64,000 nt of DNA, from the NCBI RefSeq assembly GCF_030463535.1, contig NC_132881.1, forward strand, positions 7,828,026 to 7,892,025, given 5' to 3'. This DNA is from Salminus brasiliensis. Taxonomy: Eukaryota; Chordata; Actinopteri; Characiformes; Bryconidae. The notes under the pieces were generated by a model. It did no database searches, was not told where the DNA came from, and saw only the letters and a list, made by a program, of their open reading frames with translations. Made by a program: the position numbers and the translations under genes. Of the stretch, positions 12,756 to 24,400 are shown piece by piece (positions within the stretch are counted from its first letter, which is position 1; each line of letters starts with the position of its first letter).

Positions 12756-15250
12756 ATAACAATAATACGTAAAAAATATATATTGCTAATTTGCATATAT
12801 TTCAAGAACGCACTTTAACTAGTGGATCGTGTTTTAGTTTAGAATCCAATGTTTTCATAAGGAGAATTTTGGATCTCTGTTTTTGTCACTAAATCTGAAA
12901 AAAAAAAATCTGACAAGACCAACAAACATTTTCCTCATATAACTATGATTGATATGTGAAGGCCTTCAGAATCTAGAAACTGAAAATCTGGCCGGTGTAA
13001 GTGCTACTGAGGTGGATATTTCTGGTTAGGTGTGGAAGAAGGATATTTAAAGATGTGCATTATAAAATCTTAGACATTTGTGTTGGAAACTGATGTTTTT
13101 GTTCTTTCTGTCAGATCCAAACATGATCATTTAATCTGTATCAGTAATAAACAGGGCAGAAAGTGCAGAGAAGTGAACACACAAATATATATTTTGGATG
13201 TTTTGTTTAAAAATCACTGATCACTGCATGGTAAATAACGCCCCACCTTAAAGGTATTGTTGGGGGTCTTCGTAGGCAGTACTGCAGACTGTAATTACCA
13301 AATGTCTACACAGAATTGTTCTTATTTCTTGCTTAAAAGAACAGCTTCTCTGACAGCATTGCTGAATGAAGTGCTGTAGTTTTAGGAAACCTATAGAAGC
13401 AGCACTGGATCATTAAAATGTCATGTTTATCTTATCTTGTTTAACTTGTCAGCAGTTTGGTATCACTGTTTTTTTTTTTTTTTTTTCTTTTTTTAGTCAA
13501 ACCGATAAAAGCAGTTTAGTAATTTAGCTAATGCCGAACATCAGTATTATTGGCTTAAAAATATAACAGTTGTCTGATATTTTAAACAGATATTTTCCGA
13601 TATGTTTATTGTACTCCTAAGTAATTTGTTAGGCTACTAAACTAAAATATCTATGTTTAATTTATTTTTAACGGAATGAATTTGAGGATATTGGTGAATC
13701 CATACTTTATGCATCAGTATTAGTAGATGATCAGTATATAATAATAATAATAATAATAGTCATCTTGCAGGCAAGATTATTTGTATCTTGCCTGCTTTTC
13801 TCATATTGATGCAGCCGTAATTACAAAGATTTCGATGTAATCTTAAAAATAAAGAAATGTTAAATGTGTCCTGAATGCTAAACAGAGCTCTAGTTTATTC
13901 TGTAAAAAGAAAGAAATCTGTGGAGAAAATGAGCAGTGAAGTTTTCAAATCACAAGACAGATAACTTGACAAAAATGATAGAAAATTGGCAATGTTTTAT
14001 GTTACCATAAAGTTTAGTTTTCTCAGTAAATGCTGGTATGGGAGCTGTGGCATATGTATGCATGTTCTGGTGCTGATGCAACATTAAAATGTGAAGAAAT
14101 TGACTTTTGTAATTAATTTAGTGCTGTTAGCATTACAGGAAAAAATAAACAAGAATATTTATTCATGCAGGGTTACAAAGGCAGTAAAATGCAGGTAGCT
14201 TGGTGCTGTAGAGAGTACTAAACACTGTAGTCTCTTCTGATCTGATCTGACCTGACCAGTATCAAAGAAAACAAAAACAACGGGGTGGTCTGGAAGGCAA
14301 AGAAAGGTGACTACAGCTGACCACATTAGAGGGGAATTCCACCAGTATTTCAAAATGTGTGCATAGTAAAGTGGTTGAGAGGTAAATTGAGAATGGTTTA
14401 ATGTGAGATTGTGCTGTATTCTAGAAACCAGGGGCTGTGATGTGTACCTGTTGTAGATATTGCGATCTCTGCTTCCTATCCACCTCATTAACTTTTCATT
14501 ATGCAGAAATATTGAACAATCTGTGGAATTACCCTGTAATGTGAGAAGTGGCCAAAACCTTTGAAGGATACCGGGCTACTGTTGTCATATCTATATTTTA
14601 AGTCTCATAACGCTCAGCCCGGCGCCTGGCGGTGGTGAATGCCACACAGTTGATTAATTCTCTTACATATAGCAGGCCTTCTCTTCCAGAGAGACGCATG
14701 GCAGTTGCAGGCACAGACCCCGGCCCCATGGAGCAACTTCACTTAAGTGCTTCCAGAGAAGCTGTGCTGTGATAGACCTCTTGTTCCATAGCCAGCTCTT
14801 CTGACCACTTACCTTCCCTCCTCAGAGTGAGAGAAGAGGAATTCAGGGCTATGACGTACTAAAATTCTGTTGTAATGAAGGAATAGGTTTCGCTTGCGCA
14901 GGTGAGGAATCACTAATCGCTAATGAACACTGAATAGAGTTGAGCTATGGCATCATACCACCTGTTCCAGTATTGAAATCAGATCCTAAAGATCTGTAAT
15001 TTAACATTATACTTGCCTGAGCTTTAGGATGCACTAATGTTTCTAATGAAAGCTTTTCACTTAGGATGACCCGCAGACGTATGACTTCTCAAACACTCTC
15101 CCATCCCACAAAAACAACAACTTGTTGTGTTGCATAAAGACCCAAGAATATTAAACTATCAGTTTGACGTAAGTAATTTGCCTGGTTGTATGAAATGTTT
15201 ACTTTATTATAGACAAACAAAAACATCCCGCTATGGTGTTGTATACCATA

Positions 15251-15805
15251 CAGTGTGGTAGATGGAAAAGTAAACAAATGTTGTTTTGGTTGGGTGCACC
15301 AAAATACAGGTAAACTGACTTGCTATGTTATTAAGTACACCTGCCTGGCATATTCGGTGAGGTGTAGACTTGAGATGAGGATGATGATTGATCCTTCCAC
15401 TGTAAGGATGTTTTCACCCTTGCACTTTGTGATCTGGTCAAATTGAGCCAATAAGCGGAGAGAACGTTCATTGCATGGTTTGTTGTGATGCATTTTGGTG
15501 TGCTTGGTTTTTTGGTCTTTGCGTGAGATCGAATCAAACCAATGAGAGGACCTTCCAGGTTTACAAACTGGCCAACTGATTTGGGCCAGAGCAAATCGCT
15601 GGTAGCTTGCGTCTATCACGATATGCTATAAGAAAGTAACACTAAAGTATGTGTATTTTAGTGTGCCATTACTTTGCCACACTATACTTATTTATTTAAT
15701 CTCACATTAAGCAAATCAGCGCTTATAATGCTTTAGAATGCAGAACTGTTCTCTGTAGAGGATATGTAATTTGACCAGGGGTGCCTAAACTTTTGCATCC
15801 CACTG
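15251..15805. mobile_element. Tc1/mariner-type non-autonomous element with TA target duplication
   Basis: The left end reads TA-cagtgtggtagatggaaaagt. The right end, gcctaaacttttgcatcccactg-TA, reads cagtgggatgcaaaagttta on the other strand, so the ends are imperfect inverted repeats flanked by TA on both sides (15249-15250 and 15806-15807). At 555 bp it has no transposase; the roughly 90-residue open frames inside show no recognisable motif. Confidence 0.65.
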
Positions 15806-15832
15806 TAAGTGCCTTTTAGTATGTTTGTTGTG

Positions 15833-15873
15833 GCCCATCTGTTGCTGGACAATTTACCACCCACCATCTAGGC
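15833..15873. mobile_element. Fragment of the repeat family seen at 1145-1475
   Basis: ggcccatctgttgctggaca matches the left end of the element at 1145 with one change; the similarity fades after about 40 bp. Confidence 0.5.
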
Positions 15874-15964
15874 ACTCACTAAGTAAAAGCCTCCGCCACA
15901 GGAACACCGCTGACCATACATTGTTTGGCTGATTGCTTATTTTTAGGACAGCACTGGCAAAGAG

Positions 15965-15968
<4 letters not shown>

Positions 15969-15995
<27 letters not shown>
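15969..15995. repeat. (GT)n microsatellite
   Basis: Uninterrupted GT dinucleotides, about 13 units. Confidence 0.9.
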
Positions 15996-16430
15996 AGATA
16001 TGGATTTATGGAGAAAACACTCTCGCTGCTGAGATGCATAACATTTATAACAGTACTCATTCAATGCTGAATCATTTTGCTGCTGCAGAAGATTGTAATA
16101 CAATCAAGCAAATGATTTTAACTGTAATGATGATGGATACAGAATTTGGAATTTTGGACAAAGCCATCCTAAATATCTAAAAGGCTGTAATATAGTACAA
16201 TAAAATAATGTGCAAGCATTTTTTATTTTTTTTTATAAATATAGATGTATCAGCATGGCTACATGCACAGTGTTGAGTATGACTGTCTCGTGTTTTTAAA
16301 GTAACAGTCTTTAAAAGTTATATTTAAACTGAGTAACATTAAGAGTGATATTATGAATTATCTACACCTGCATGTTAGTGTTCGGTGCTCGTTCTGTCCT
16401 TTTTCCAGACAATGAAGTCGTCGGAACTAA

Positions 16431-16662
16431 GACCCCGTTTACACTGGGTCACAAATGTAAACACAAGACTGATTTAAACCAGATACATTTGAGCCATGTT
16501 ATAGCAGTGTAAACGCATCCCTGTTTCTCCAAGACATTCAACAACCAAAACCTCAAATTTGCACATTGTCTACGTGTCTAAGTGTAAATACATGTAGCTA
16601 AAATCTCATCAGGGTACAATCCAGATACTAGTCACATGAAATGACCAGGTGTAAACATGGTC
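16431..16662. mobile_element. Short non-autonomous DNA transposon
   Basis: Ends gaccccgtttacactggg and ccaggtgtaaacatggtc are inverted with four mismatches in 18. The 232-bp interior is non-coding. I know this end type (gtttacac) from teleost miniature elements; the superfamily is uncertain. Confidence 0.55.
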
Positions 16663-19329
16663 TAGGTTTTTTGGCAAACTGTGCAGAATGAAATGCCCTG
16701 ATGGTTTACACTGAGTAAAGGGTTGGAAGCTCTATTGACCACACCAGAGACTGAACTTCAGGTTTTGGAAGACAGTAATTACGTTGCTCATCTGGCAAGT
16801 GTTGTTTTTTGCACAAGAAATTGGCACCTTCATTGTTTTTCCTTGCACAGTTTGGCTTGGTTATTTAACAAATTAATGCCTGGCTATTAGCATATTTTCT
16901 TAAACTCTTAAAGAAAATCAATGAAAATCAAGTTAAGCATTGATTTACGACACTGGTCTTGGACTATCCCCTTTTCTCAGTATATTATCTCAGTAAATAG
17001 AAAAGAAAACAGTGCAACAAGAATATCCTGTAGCATTTTTGTTGGGCTGTTTGACTGTTAAGTAACTGTACTTCAGATTCTGCAGATAAGTGGAAATATG
17101 ACCGTATACATCATACATTTAAAATGTGCAGTTTATGATGTACTCCGTGGCTAACAGGAGTTACAGTAGTATTCTTACTTTTGAAAATGTTTGCTGACAG
17201 AGTAAAGTAATAATATTAAATACAATATTATTGCAGAGAGCAACATACAGATAAATTCAACTCAATTTCAGTTTACTAGCTAACTGCTTTTGTAAAATTA
17301 GCATTTTCCTCAGCTTGAGGCCTTTTTTAGTGTCTATACTTCATGTAAACTTCGTGCAGATTAGATTTATTTCTGTCTAATTTAAGTGTTTGATGCTTAA
17401 GCGTATTAAACTGCGATCGGTAATGAACGCTACAATATCATGTCCTGTATTATTACGTTTGTAGTGATTACATCCTACAGTAGAACCACACATTTTGTAT
17501 TTGGTTGACACTGGGGGGGGTACGCACTCTGTAGACACTGGCTAGCTAAGTTATGTTTCTTTTAGAAACTTCATTTATAGGATGATGTGATCTGTTTTGG
17601 TCTTGAGAGTGTATGACGAGATAGATGTATGTAATAAAAATCTTTTATTTGTTGGAGCCATATCAAATCTGATGCTCCTGCAAGCTGTGGGACCAAAGAC
17701 TACTGCTTACTTTTATCGGGCTCTTAATTCAGGTTGGGTTTACCAAGTATTCTGTCCATTTTTAGTTCACTAGGTTCACTACAGTGCCCTTAATACAAGG
17801 CACTCCAAATGCTAACCCTGTATTTCCCCCAACCAAACAGGCAAAGTCGTACTTGTTGGGTTGCAAAGAAACAATTCCATGTGTGTTGAGCCCAGGTCTC
17901 TGATTTGAGTCTGTTTCAATGTTAGCGGTCAGTCATAACAGGTTAGCTGAAATGTCTTAAGATGAGACCAATTATTGTCTGACTGTTGGTACCATTGGTA
18001 AATGGTAATTAACAAGCTGCCTTGTTGTCCATCTCTGTTCTTACCTAACTTCCCTAAGCACTATTTCACCTGTATTGCTCTCCTCTCCATGTGGAATGGG
18101 CGGTCCTAAAATGGGTCAAGCTTACATCATCATAACCCTGGCCAGTCACTAGGCTGACATGGCTATGCCCTTTCTTCAAGTCTGTGCAAACTGGGGAGCT
18201 AAAGCTAACTAAGCAGGCATTGTAATAAGCTAGCTAGCTATCCAGCGATCTGCTTGCATCTAAGGTTCATTCATCATCCAACAGGAAGGTGGATGAAGGC
18301 CTACAACAATTTATGTAGGAAACATTTCACAGAAGATGGCTTTCGGTAGCTTTACTCAGAAGGCAAGTTGAGCAGATCAAGCGCTCTGCTACACCATAAG
18401 GAGAAGCTTGGGTTTAGTCGGGCTGGGCGTCACCATGTGGGCAGAGCGTGAGTTTTGTAGTGCTACAAGGGAGAGCCAGGGGTTAGCCAGGCTGCTCCCT
18501 TGCAAGGGGGCAGAGCCAAGTCTTAGAATATTAAGACCATAAACAGACTATTCTCACAGAGGTCTGATAAATGCATGTTGGTGGCTTTAGAGGAGTGTTT
18601 TTAACATTGTTCATTTAAATTTATATCTGAATGCTTCACATTCAGTGAACCCAAGTATTACATAAACCTGTGCCACAGTAGCCAGTTTGTTGTTTGTCCC
18701 TTCTTGGACCACTGTGGCTTATGTTTCGAAGGTGCTCAGACCTTGTCTTCTGGCCACAACTATTTGGCCCTCATTGCTCGGGCCCCCATTTCCAACATGT
18801 CAACTATGAGAATAAGCTGTTTAGTTACGGTCTAACATATAGTATCTTGTCACAAAATAATCTGTGTAATCTCATTTTATCTGAGAGTTGTCCGGAAGTT
18901 TTGGTTCAACTGTCCGCCTGGTTATCCTCCACCACATTTCTGAGCCATCCCACAACACCTACATGCATAACTGGTGTGTTTAACACTGCAGTGTGATACG
19001 AAATAAACCAAATCACAAACATCTCTGGTCTGAACTGGCCATGCAAACTAGGTGTGAAAACAGTCTCCTTACACTGTAGTGTGAAGTGTTCCTGCGCCTT
19101 AGAACATTTTTACCCATGCCAGTCCTTGGGGACCTTCGTTTGGTCCACATTTTTGCTCTGTCCCAGTTCTCAACATAGAAGTCAAGGACACTGAATACCA
19201 GGTCGGTTTGTACTGGGAGCATACGCAGAGTGATCTTACCATCTTAAAGTAAAAATCTAATAACTCATAAAAGCATTTATGTATCCATTAAGAAAAGATA
19301 TTCAACACCCTGTAGTCCTGTAAAAAGAT

Positions 19330-19770
19330 GATTGCACTCTGCCTTGTAAGTAGCTGTTTATACCCCCTTAGCAGCAATAACTGCAACCAAATGCTTTCTG
19401 TTGATGTTAGTGTTTCACAACACCATGGAGGAATTTTGGCCCACTCCCTCTTGCAGAACTACTTCAGCTCTGTGACGTGTAGGCCTTTAATCATGAACTG
19501 CATGTTTCAGCTCCTGCCTTAGTTTTAGTTCCAGGGTTTAAGATGAGACTAGGCCATTCCAAAAAGCTCAAATGTCTTCTTTTTAACCAATTCTAAGGGG
19601 GAAATTGCTTATGTGATCTGGATCATTGTCTTGTTGCATGACCCAACTAAGCTTCAGTTTTGGCTTACTGACAGGTGATCTTGCCTTCTCTGTGAAGCGT
19701 GGTGGTAGTGGTCTGGTGGTTTGGGGATACTGTTCTTTTTCAGACCTGGATGCCTTGCTAACTATTAATT
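19330..19770. mobile_element. Decayed DNA-transposon remnant (Tc1-like)
   Basis: It contains ttagcagcaataactgcaac near 19366 and tgaagcgtggtggtagtgg near 19694, followed by gtttggggatac. The latter resembles the VKxGGG...VWG stretch of Tc1 transposase DNA. Stops and indels prevent a continuous frame. Confidence 0.45.
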
Positions 19771-19808
19771 TAGGTTGTCTGCATGTGAGCCGAAGCAGGT
19801 TTTAGTAC

Positions 19809-20330
19809 TACATTTACGTTTACGGCATTTAGCAGCCGCTCTTATACAGCGTGCCAAGTGCTTCACTGTTTCCTCAGGGATAGCCTCAGTTAGTTTGAAT
19901 AGACAAAAAATTCAAAGATACCTTTAAGTTTAGACACTACTAAACACAAGTCGGTAAGGAGACCATAAAACTCGACTCTTCACCCAAGTACTCTCTGAAG
20001 AGGTGGGTCTTCAGTCTGGGTTTGAAGACAGTGAGCGACTCGGCCGTTCGGACACCCAGGGGAAGCTCGTTCCACCACTTTGGTGCCAGGACAGGGAAAA
20101 AAAAAGCCTGGATGCTTGTCTTCCGTGGATTTTAAGGGATAGCGGGTCAAGCCAAGCCATACTGGAACCTTGAAGGGCTCATGGTGCGGACCGGCTTTTG
20201 ACCATTGCCATCAAGTACGGAGGGGCTGGTCTGTTCTTGGCCTTGTAGGCCAGCGTCAGGATTTTAAATCTGATGCGGGCAGCTAGTGAAGAGAACGCAG
20301 CAGTGGAGTGACATGCCTGAACTTAATACT
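19809..20330 (-). mobile_element. L2-type LINE 3' fragment, antisense
   Basis: It starts catttacgtttacggcattt then agcagccgctcttat, the reverse complement of the LINE/SINE tail seen at 4516 and 63313. It continues with gtgggtcttcagtctgggtt and cgttccaccactttggtgcc, typical of the adjoining repeat body. A shorter copy of the same body is at 24425-24670. Confidence 0.65.
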
Positions 20331-21335
20331 ACCTATGATGGTACTTCCATAGATCGCTCTACCTGAACTTGAAAAAAGGCTTCTTTACTTTGTATGTTTG
20401 TATGTCTGCTTTAGGGTGAATACTTTCAGTTTGAAGCCTACCTCGTAATATAATTGGAGGAGCCTGTTAGCTGTTGCCAGGCTAGTCAACCTAGACCTAG
20501 TGAAAGTCATTTGTGCCAAATATGTGCATTTAAGAATGGTTAGCCAACTGGATGCCATTTTTGTAGCTGGTCACAGACTGTTTGGTCATGCAAATCATTC
20601 AGATCGATATCCAGCCTTTGCACTTTGAGAAGGAGAATTTTTATCAGCGATCTCTTGACGTTTTCGGCAGTGGCCAAGGACAGCACAGAACATGTTTACT
20701 ATTGGCTGTTCCAAGTAATTGTATGACCAGTCACTCAACTTTGGTATCTTTGTGCTCTCAAACTCTGTATCCTCTAAACTTGTGTAAATTGAGCTTCCGT
20801 TAGCTGGAACACAGCTTGTGCTATGGTGCGTGTTTGCGTGTGCATGGATGTCTGGTCTGCAAACTAAGCTAAACTGGCAGGCAAAAGATACAGACAGCTC
20901 AGAACACCAGTGGCCTGACTTCATCCCTCAGGTTTGAGTGAATATCACCTGAACTTTGCCAGCTTCTCACTCCTAATTTGCATCACCATTGAAACTTTAG
21001 AGCTTGTTGTCGGAATACTAGTTTAATATTTAGGGTCATTGAATGATTAAATATTTGGGGATTTCAAATATTAGAGCAGATAATTGCAAATAAATGTAAT
21101 TTGTATGTTAAATAGTTTATTTATTCATTTAATTTCTTTATTTAAAATGTTTAAGTTTCCTGCAGAGGGTTAATTTTTATAATTTTTTTTAACCAGCAAA
21201 CAAACAAAACCTCATTTGAGCAGAAGCACTTTTGAACAGAGAACGTTTGCGTGCAACTCTACATGCGGGGTCCGTCTCGGGACTGATTAGCAATTCAAGA
21301 TGATTTAGTTTGTGATATTGTTTTTCTGTTTCCAG

Positions 21336-21467
21336 AAACCTGCATAACCGTGTTGGCTGTGACACAGAGGAGCAGACATGGGAACACCAGGTTCAGGACG
21401 AAAACGTGCTCCGATCAAGGACCGCTTCTCTGCTGAGGATGAGGCCTTAAGTAGCATAGCACGAGAG
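21336..21467 (+). CDS. lrrfip2: lrrfip2 exon 2, start codon
   Basis: Acceptor ctgtttccag; 42 nt of leader, ATG at 21378 with G at -3 and +4 and no upstream ATG in the exon. Codes residues 1-30, including [11 protein letters not shown], which is nearly invariant in the family. Ends on a codon boundary. Confidence 0.95.
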
Positions 21468-24400
21468 GTAGGTGCTTTCTTTTTCATCGAGATTCTACTT
21501 GTCGTCTCCTTATTCTATTAAGGCCAGTTATCATGGACTATCATTTCTGACATATTTTCCATATAACATATAACCAACATGACATATAACCAATGTGCTT
21601 AGTAAAAGAAAAACAAGCTTGCCAATGCTGATACTTTTAAATTTTATATAATGAGGCAAAATTTACAAAAACAATATACAATAAAAATGTATTTATTTAT
21701 TTATAAAAAAAAGTCATCACTCATCTGTGTTGTAATCTGCACACACTGCATTGTATTGCATGTAAACGTCGCAGTTTTATAGACACAACTGATGAATATC
21801 TTTTGAATGTTTCATTTTGATGTGGAAAAGAGTTTGTCATGACAGACACTGCACCAGACATGTTCACCCTCAGCTCTGTTTTATCTGAGATGTGTTGATA
21901 TGTGGCTAGTCAGGTTCTGCCAGTGCAGGCTGCGTCAGTAAGAGTAGTGTGGACTACCTTTGGAAAAGGCAAAGACTTGCAAATGGTTAATTAGAGAGGA
22001 ATATAGCTAGCCTGCATTGACTTGCATTGACATACTTTCTCAATGTATTTATCATCTGCGGCAGTACATGCTGCTGCCCATTGTCTTTGGCACCTTCTGG
22101 AAAAATGAGCTTGCCTGCCCTCAACATGGCCAAACACAAAAATAGTTTTAAAACCTGTAGTATCCTATAATTAAAGTAGTATTTTGACTGTAACGGAAGG
22201 TTGATGACAACCCATGCAAAATGGTGATGTCCTGATCAGGCTATTGGGCCCCCCACTCTGAATCTCTTAATTGTATGTATTTATTTATTTATTTATTTAT
22301 TATTTCTTTATAAATAACTTGATTTAATTAGATTTTCTCCCTAATTTGGACTGTCAATTAACCTAACCCACATGTAATGTAATTTCTTTTGGTAGTTACA
22401 CATTAGGGTTTAATGCTGACTGAGGTAGAAAAAAATATTTTAAGGATTTAAGGGTAAGTAATACAAACTTGCACTTTGTGTGAATGTTTTTTCACACAAA
22501 GTTTTAATGGAGTTATATCTAGTACAGGAAGTGTCGTTAGTTTGCCAAATAGCTAGGCTGGCAGTCCTTTGTAAAAGGCTAACTACAGTGGAATATACAG
22601 CAGTAATTATATGATAAATGACAGAATGAGTCACTTTCAAATGTGACGACAGCTATCTGTACATTTTTGCTGTAAATTTGTCCTATAATGTGTCCTGTAA
22701 TGGTTTATTTACCAGTCTACCACAGTTTGACCCTTCCATGCAACTGTTGAGGAGAACATTTTCTTTCTGCTTGGCCAGTTTTGACCATAAACACTGTAGT
22801 CCATCTTGGCAGTCTAGCATTTAAACATGAAACTGGCCACAATGTGCAGCTTTTTCGTCCCAGAAATTCTGTATCCGGTACTTTTATTGTTTGAATCATT
22901 AGATGTTTACTTTTATCAGAAGGGTTCTGCATGCTTAAAGGATTTTAAACAGTTACCACTTGCAGTAAGTTGCTTGAGTTCATGTTGTGTGTTAGTTGTT
23001 GGTGTGTGTTTTTACTGCAGGAGCTGCTCAGATTTCTAGTCCCAGTCTCATGATGAAGGCACAGATGGGCTAGATGCACAGGCTATAGATAGGTCAGAGA
23101 CACTGGACTCAGCTGCCCTGCTCTGCAGACCAGGTCATACTGTCAGACATCCCAACAGGTGCAGATCATAGGGAGCAGGCCATATACACACACCCACACC
23201 ACACAAATTAGCCCTGTCCCAATTGGCACGCTTGGGGTTCCTCGTTTGAGCGTGCACTATCGCGAGGCTGTGCTTCATCCTGTTACTCATCTTGTTCCAA
23301 AGGAGGGATCATCATGACTCTCTGGGCACCCTTAGTGGGGTTCGATACAGGCAGACTCCTCAAGGTGGATGGGGTTATTTTAACCATCACTGTACCGCAT
23401 TGTGCTTATTATGAGTCAAGCCACTATAGTTTAACAAAACCAAACGTAGGGCTGATAACACAAACGCATAGCCTGTAAGTTGAGCCACATGTAGCTCGTT
23501 TCTTGACCTGTATGTGTTCACATTGTTGTTACCAAATTGCAGAGGATGACTGCAGGACTTGCTATGCCTTTTGGGACTGGCCTGTCTTCTGAGCATACCG
23601 GCTCTGTCCTTGTCCTTTTTGTCGACTAGAGCTAGCCCAAGCTGCATTTTACAGCCTTCAAATACTCGTCGGTTCACACTGGATGCATGACACTGGACGC
23701 CGGTCAGTTTTGTCGTGAAACAATGCAATGCCTTTCTCCCTCAGATCCTACAGCTTCATATAACAAGGCTTTCATTGTAGAATAATTGCTGGATTGGTGA
23801 CTGTGCTAGCTAGTGTACTTGTAAAACAAACTACAGGCTTTCTAGTTATTTTACCTCTTCCCTTCATTATCACATCACATGTTCTGCTTGCAGCCCTTCA
23901 GGACAGTCCTTTTAAACAGGGTTTTTTTTCTAAAATGAAAGGCTTGTTATTTAAAGCGGTGTCAAACATGATCAGCGCTGATATGCTGATCCAGAGGAGT
24001 CCTCGGCTAAGTAAAAGCATCTAAACTTATCTTTAGCAGCTCAGAAAAGGGTGTGATCTGTTTCTTAAATAGCCCATTTAATTATTTCATGTTAGTTTTA
24101 GTTTCAAACAAGCATATGTAGCCCCCGACCAGCGGGGAGTAGTTCCCGTGGCCAGTTCACACTCCTTTGCTGCAACATTGTGGCAGATGTCCGCAAATGC
24201 ACAACAGTAACTTCTAAGGTATTGTTAAAAGTTTAAAATCCACACTTTTAACAGGATTTGTTTGTTTGTTTCTGAAAGCTGAGGGTGATTTTAATCAGTT
24301 CCCCTGAATTAAACCATGGTTTTGTTATTGGCGAATGTAATGGTGAACCGAAAAAAAAGTATGAAGTGCAGTATGAACCTAGCCAAAACAAATTGCCATC

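Larger units (their letters stand above)
10940..21335 (+). other. lrrfip2: lrrfip2 intron 1 (right part)
   Basis: It holds the tandem repeat at 11521-12755, transposon remnants at 15251-15805, 15833-15873, 16431-16662, 19330-19770 and 19809-20330, a GT microsatellite at 15969-15995 and a (TAA)n run near 13737-13757. No coding exon is recognised. Confidence 0.6.
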
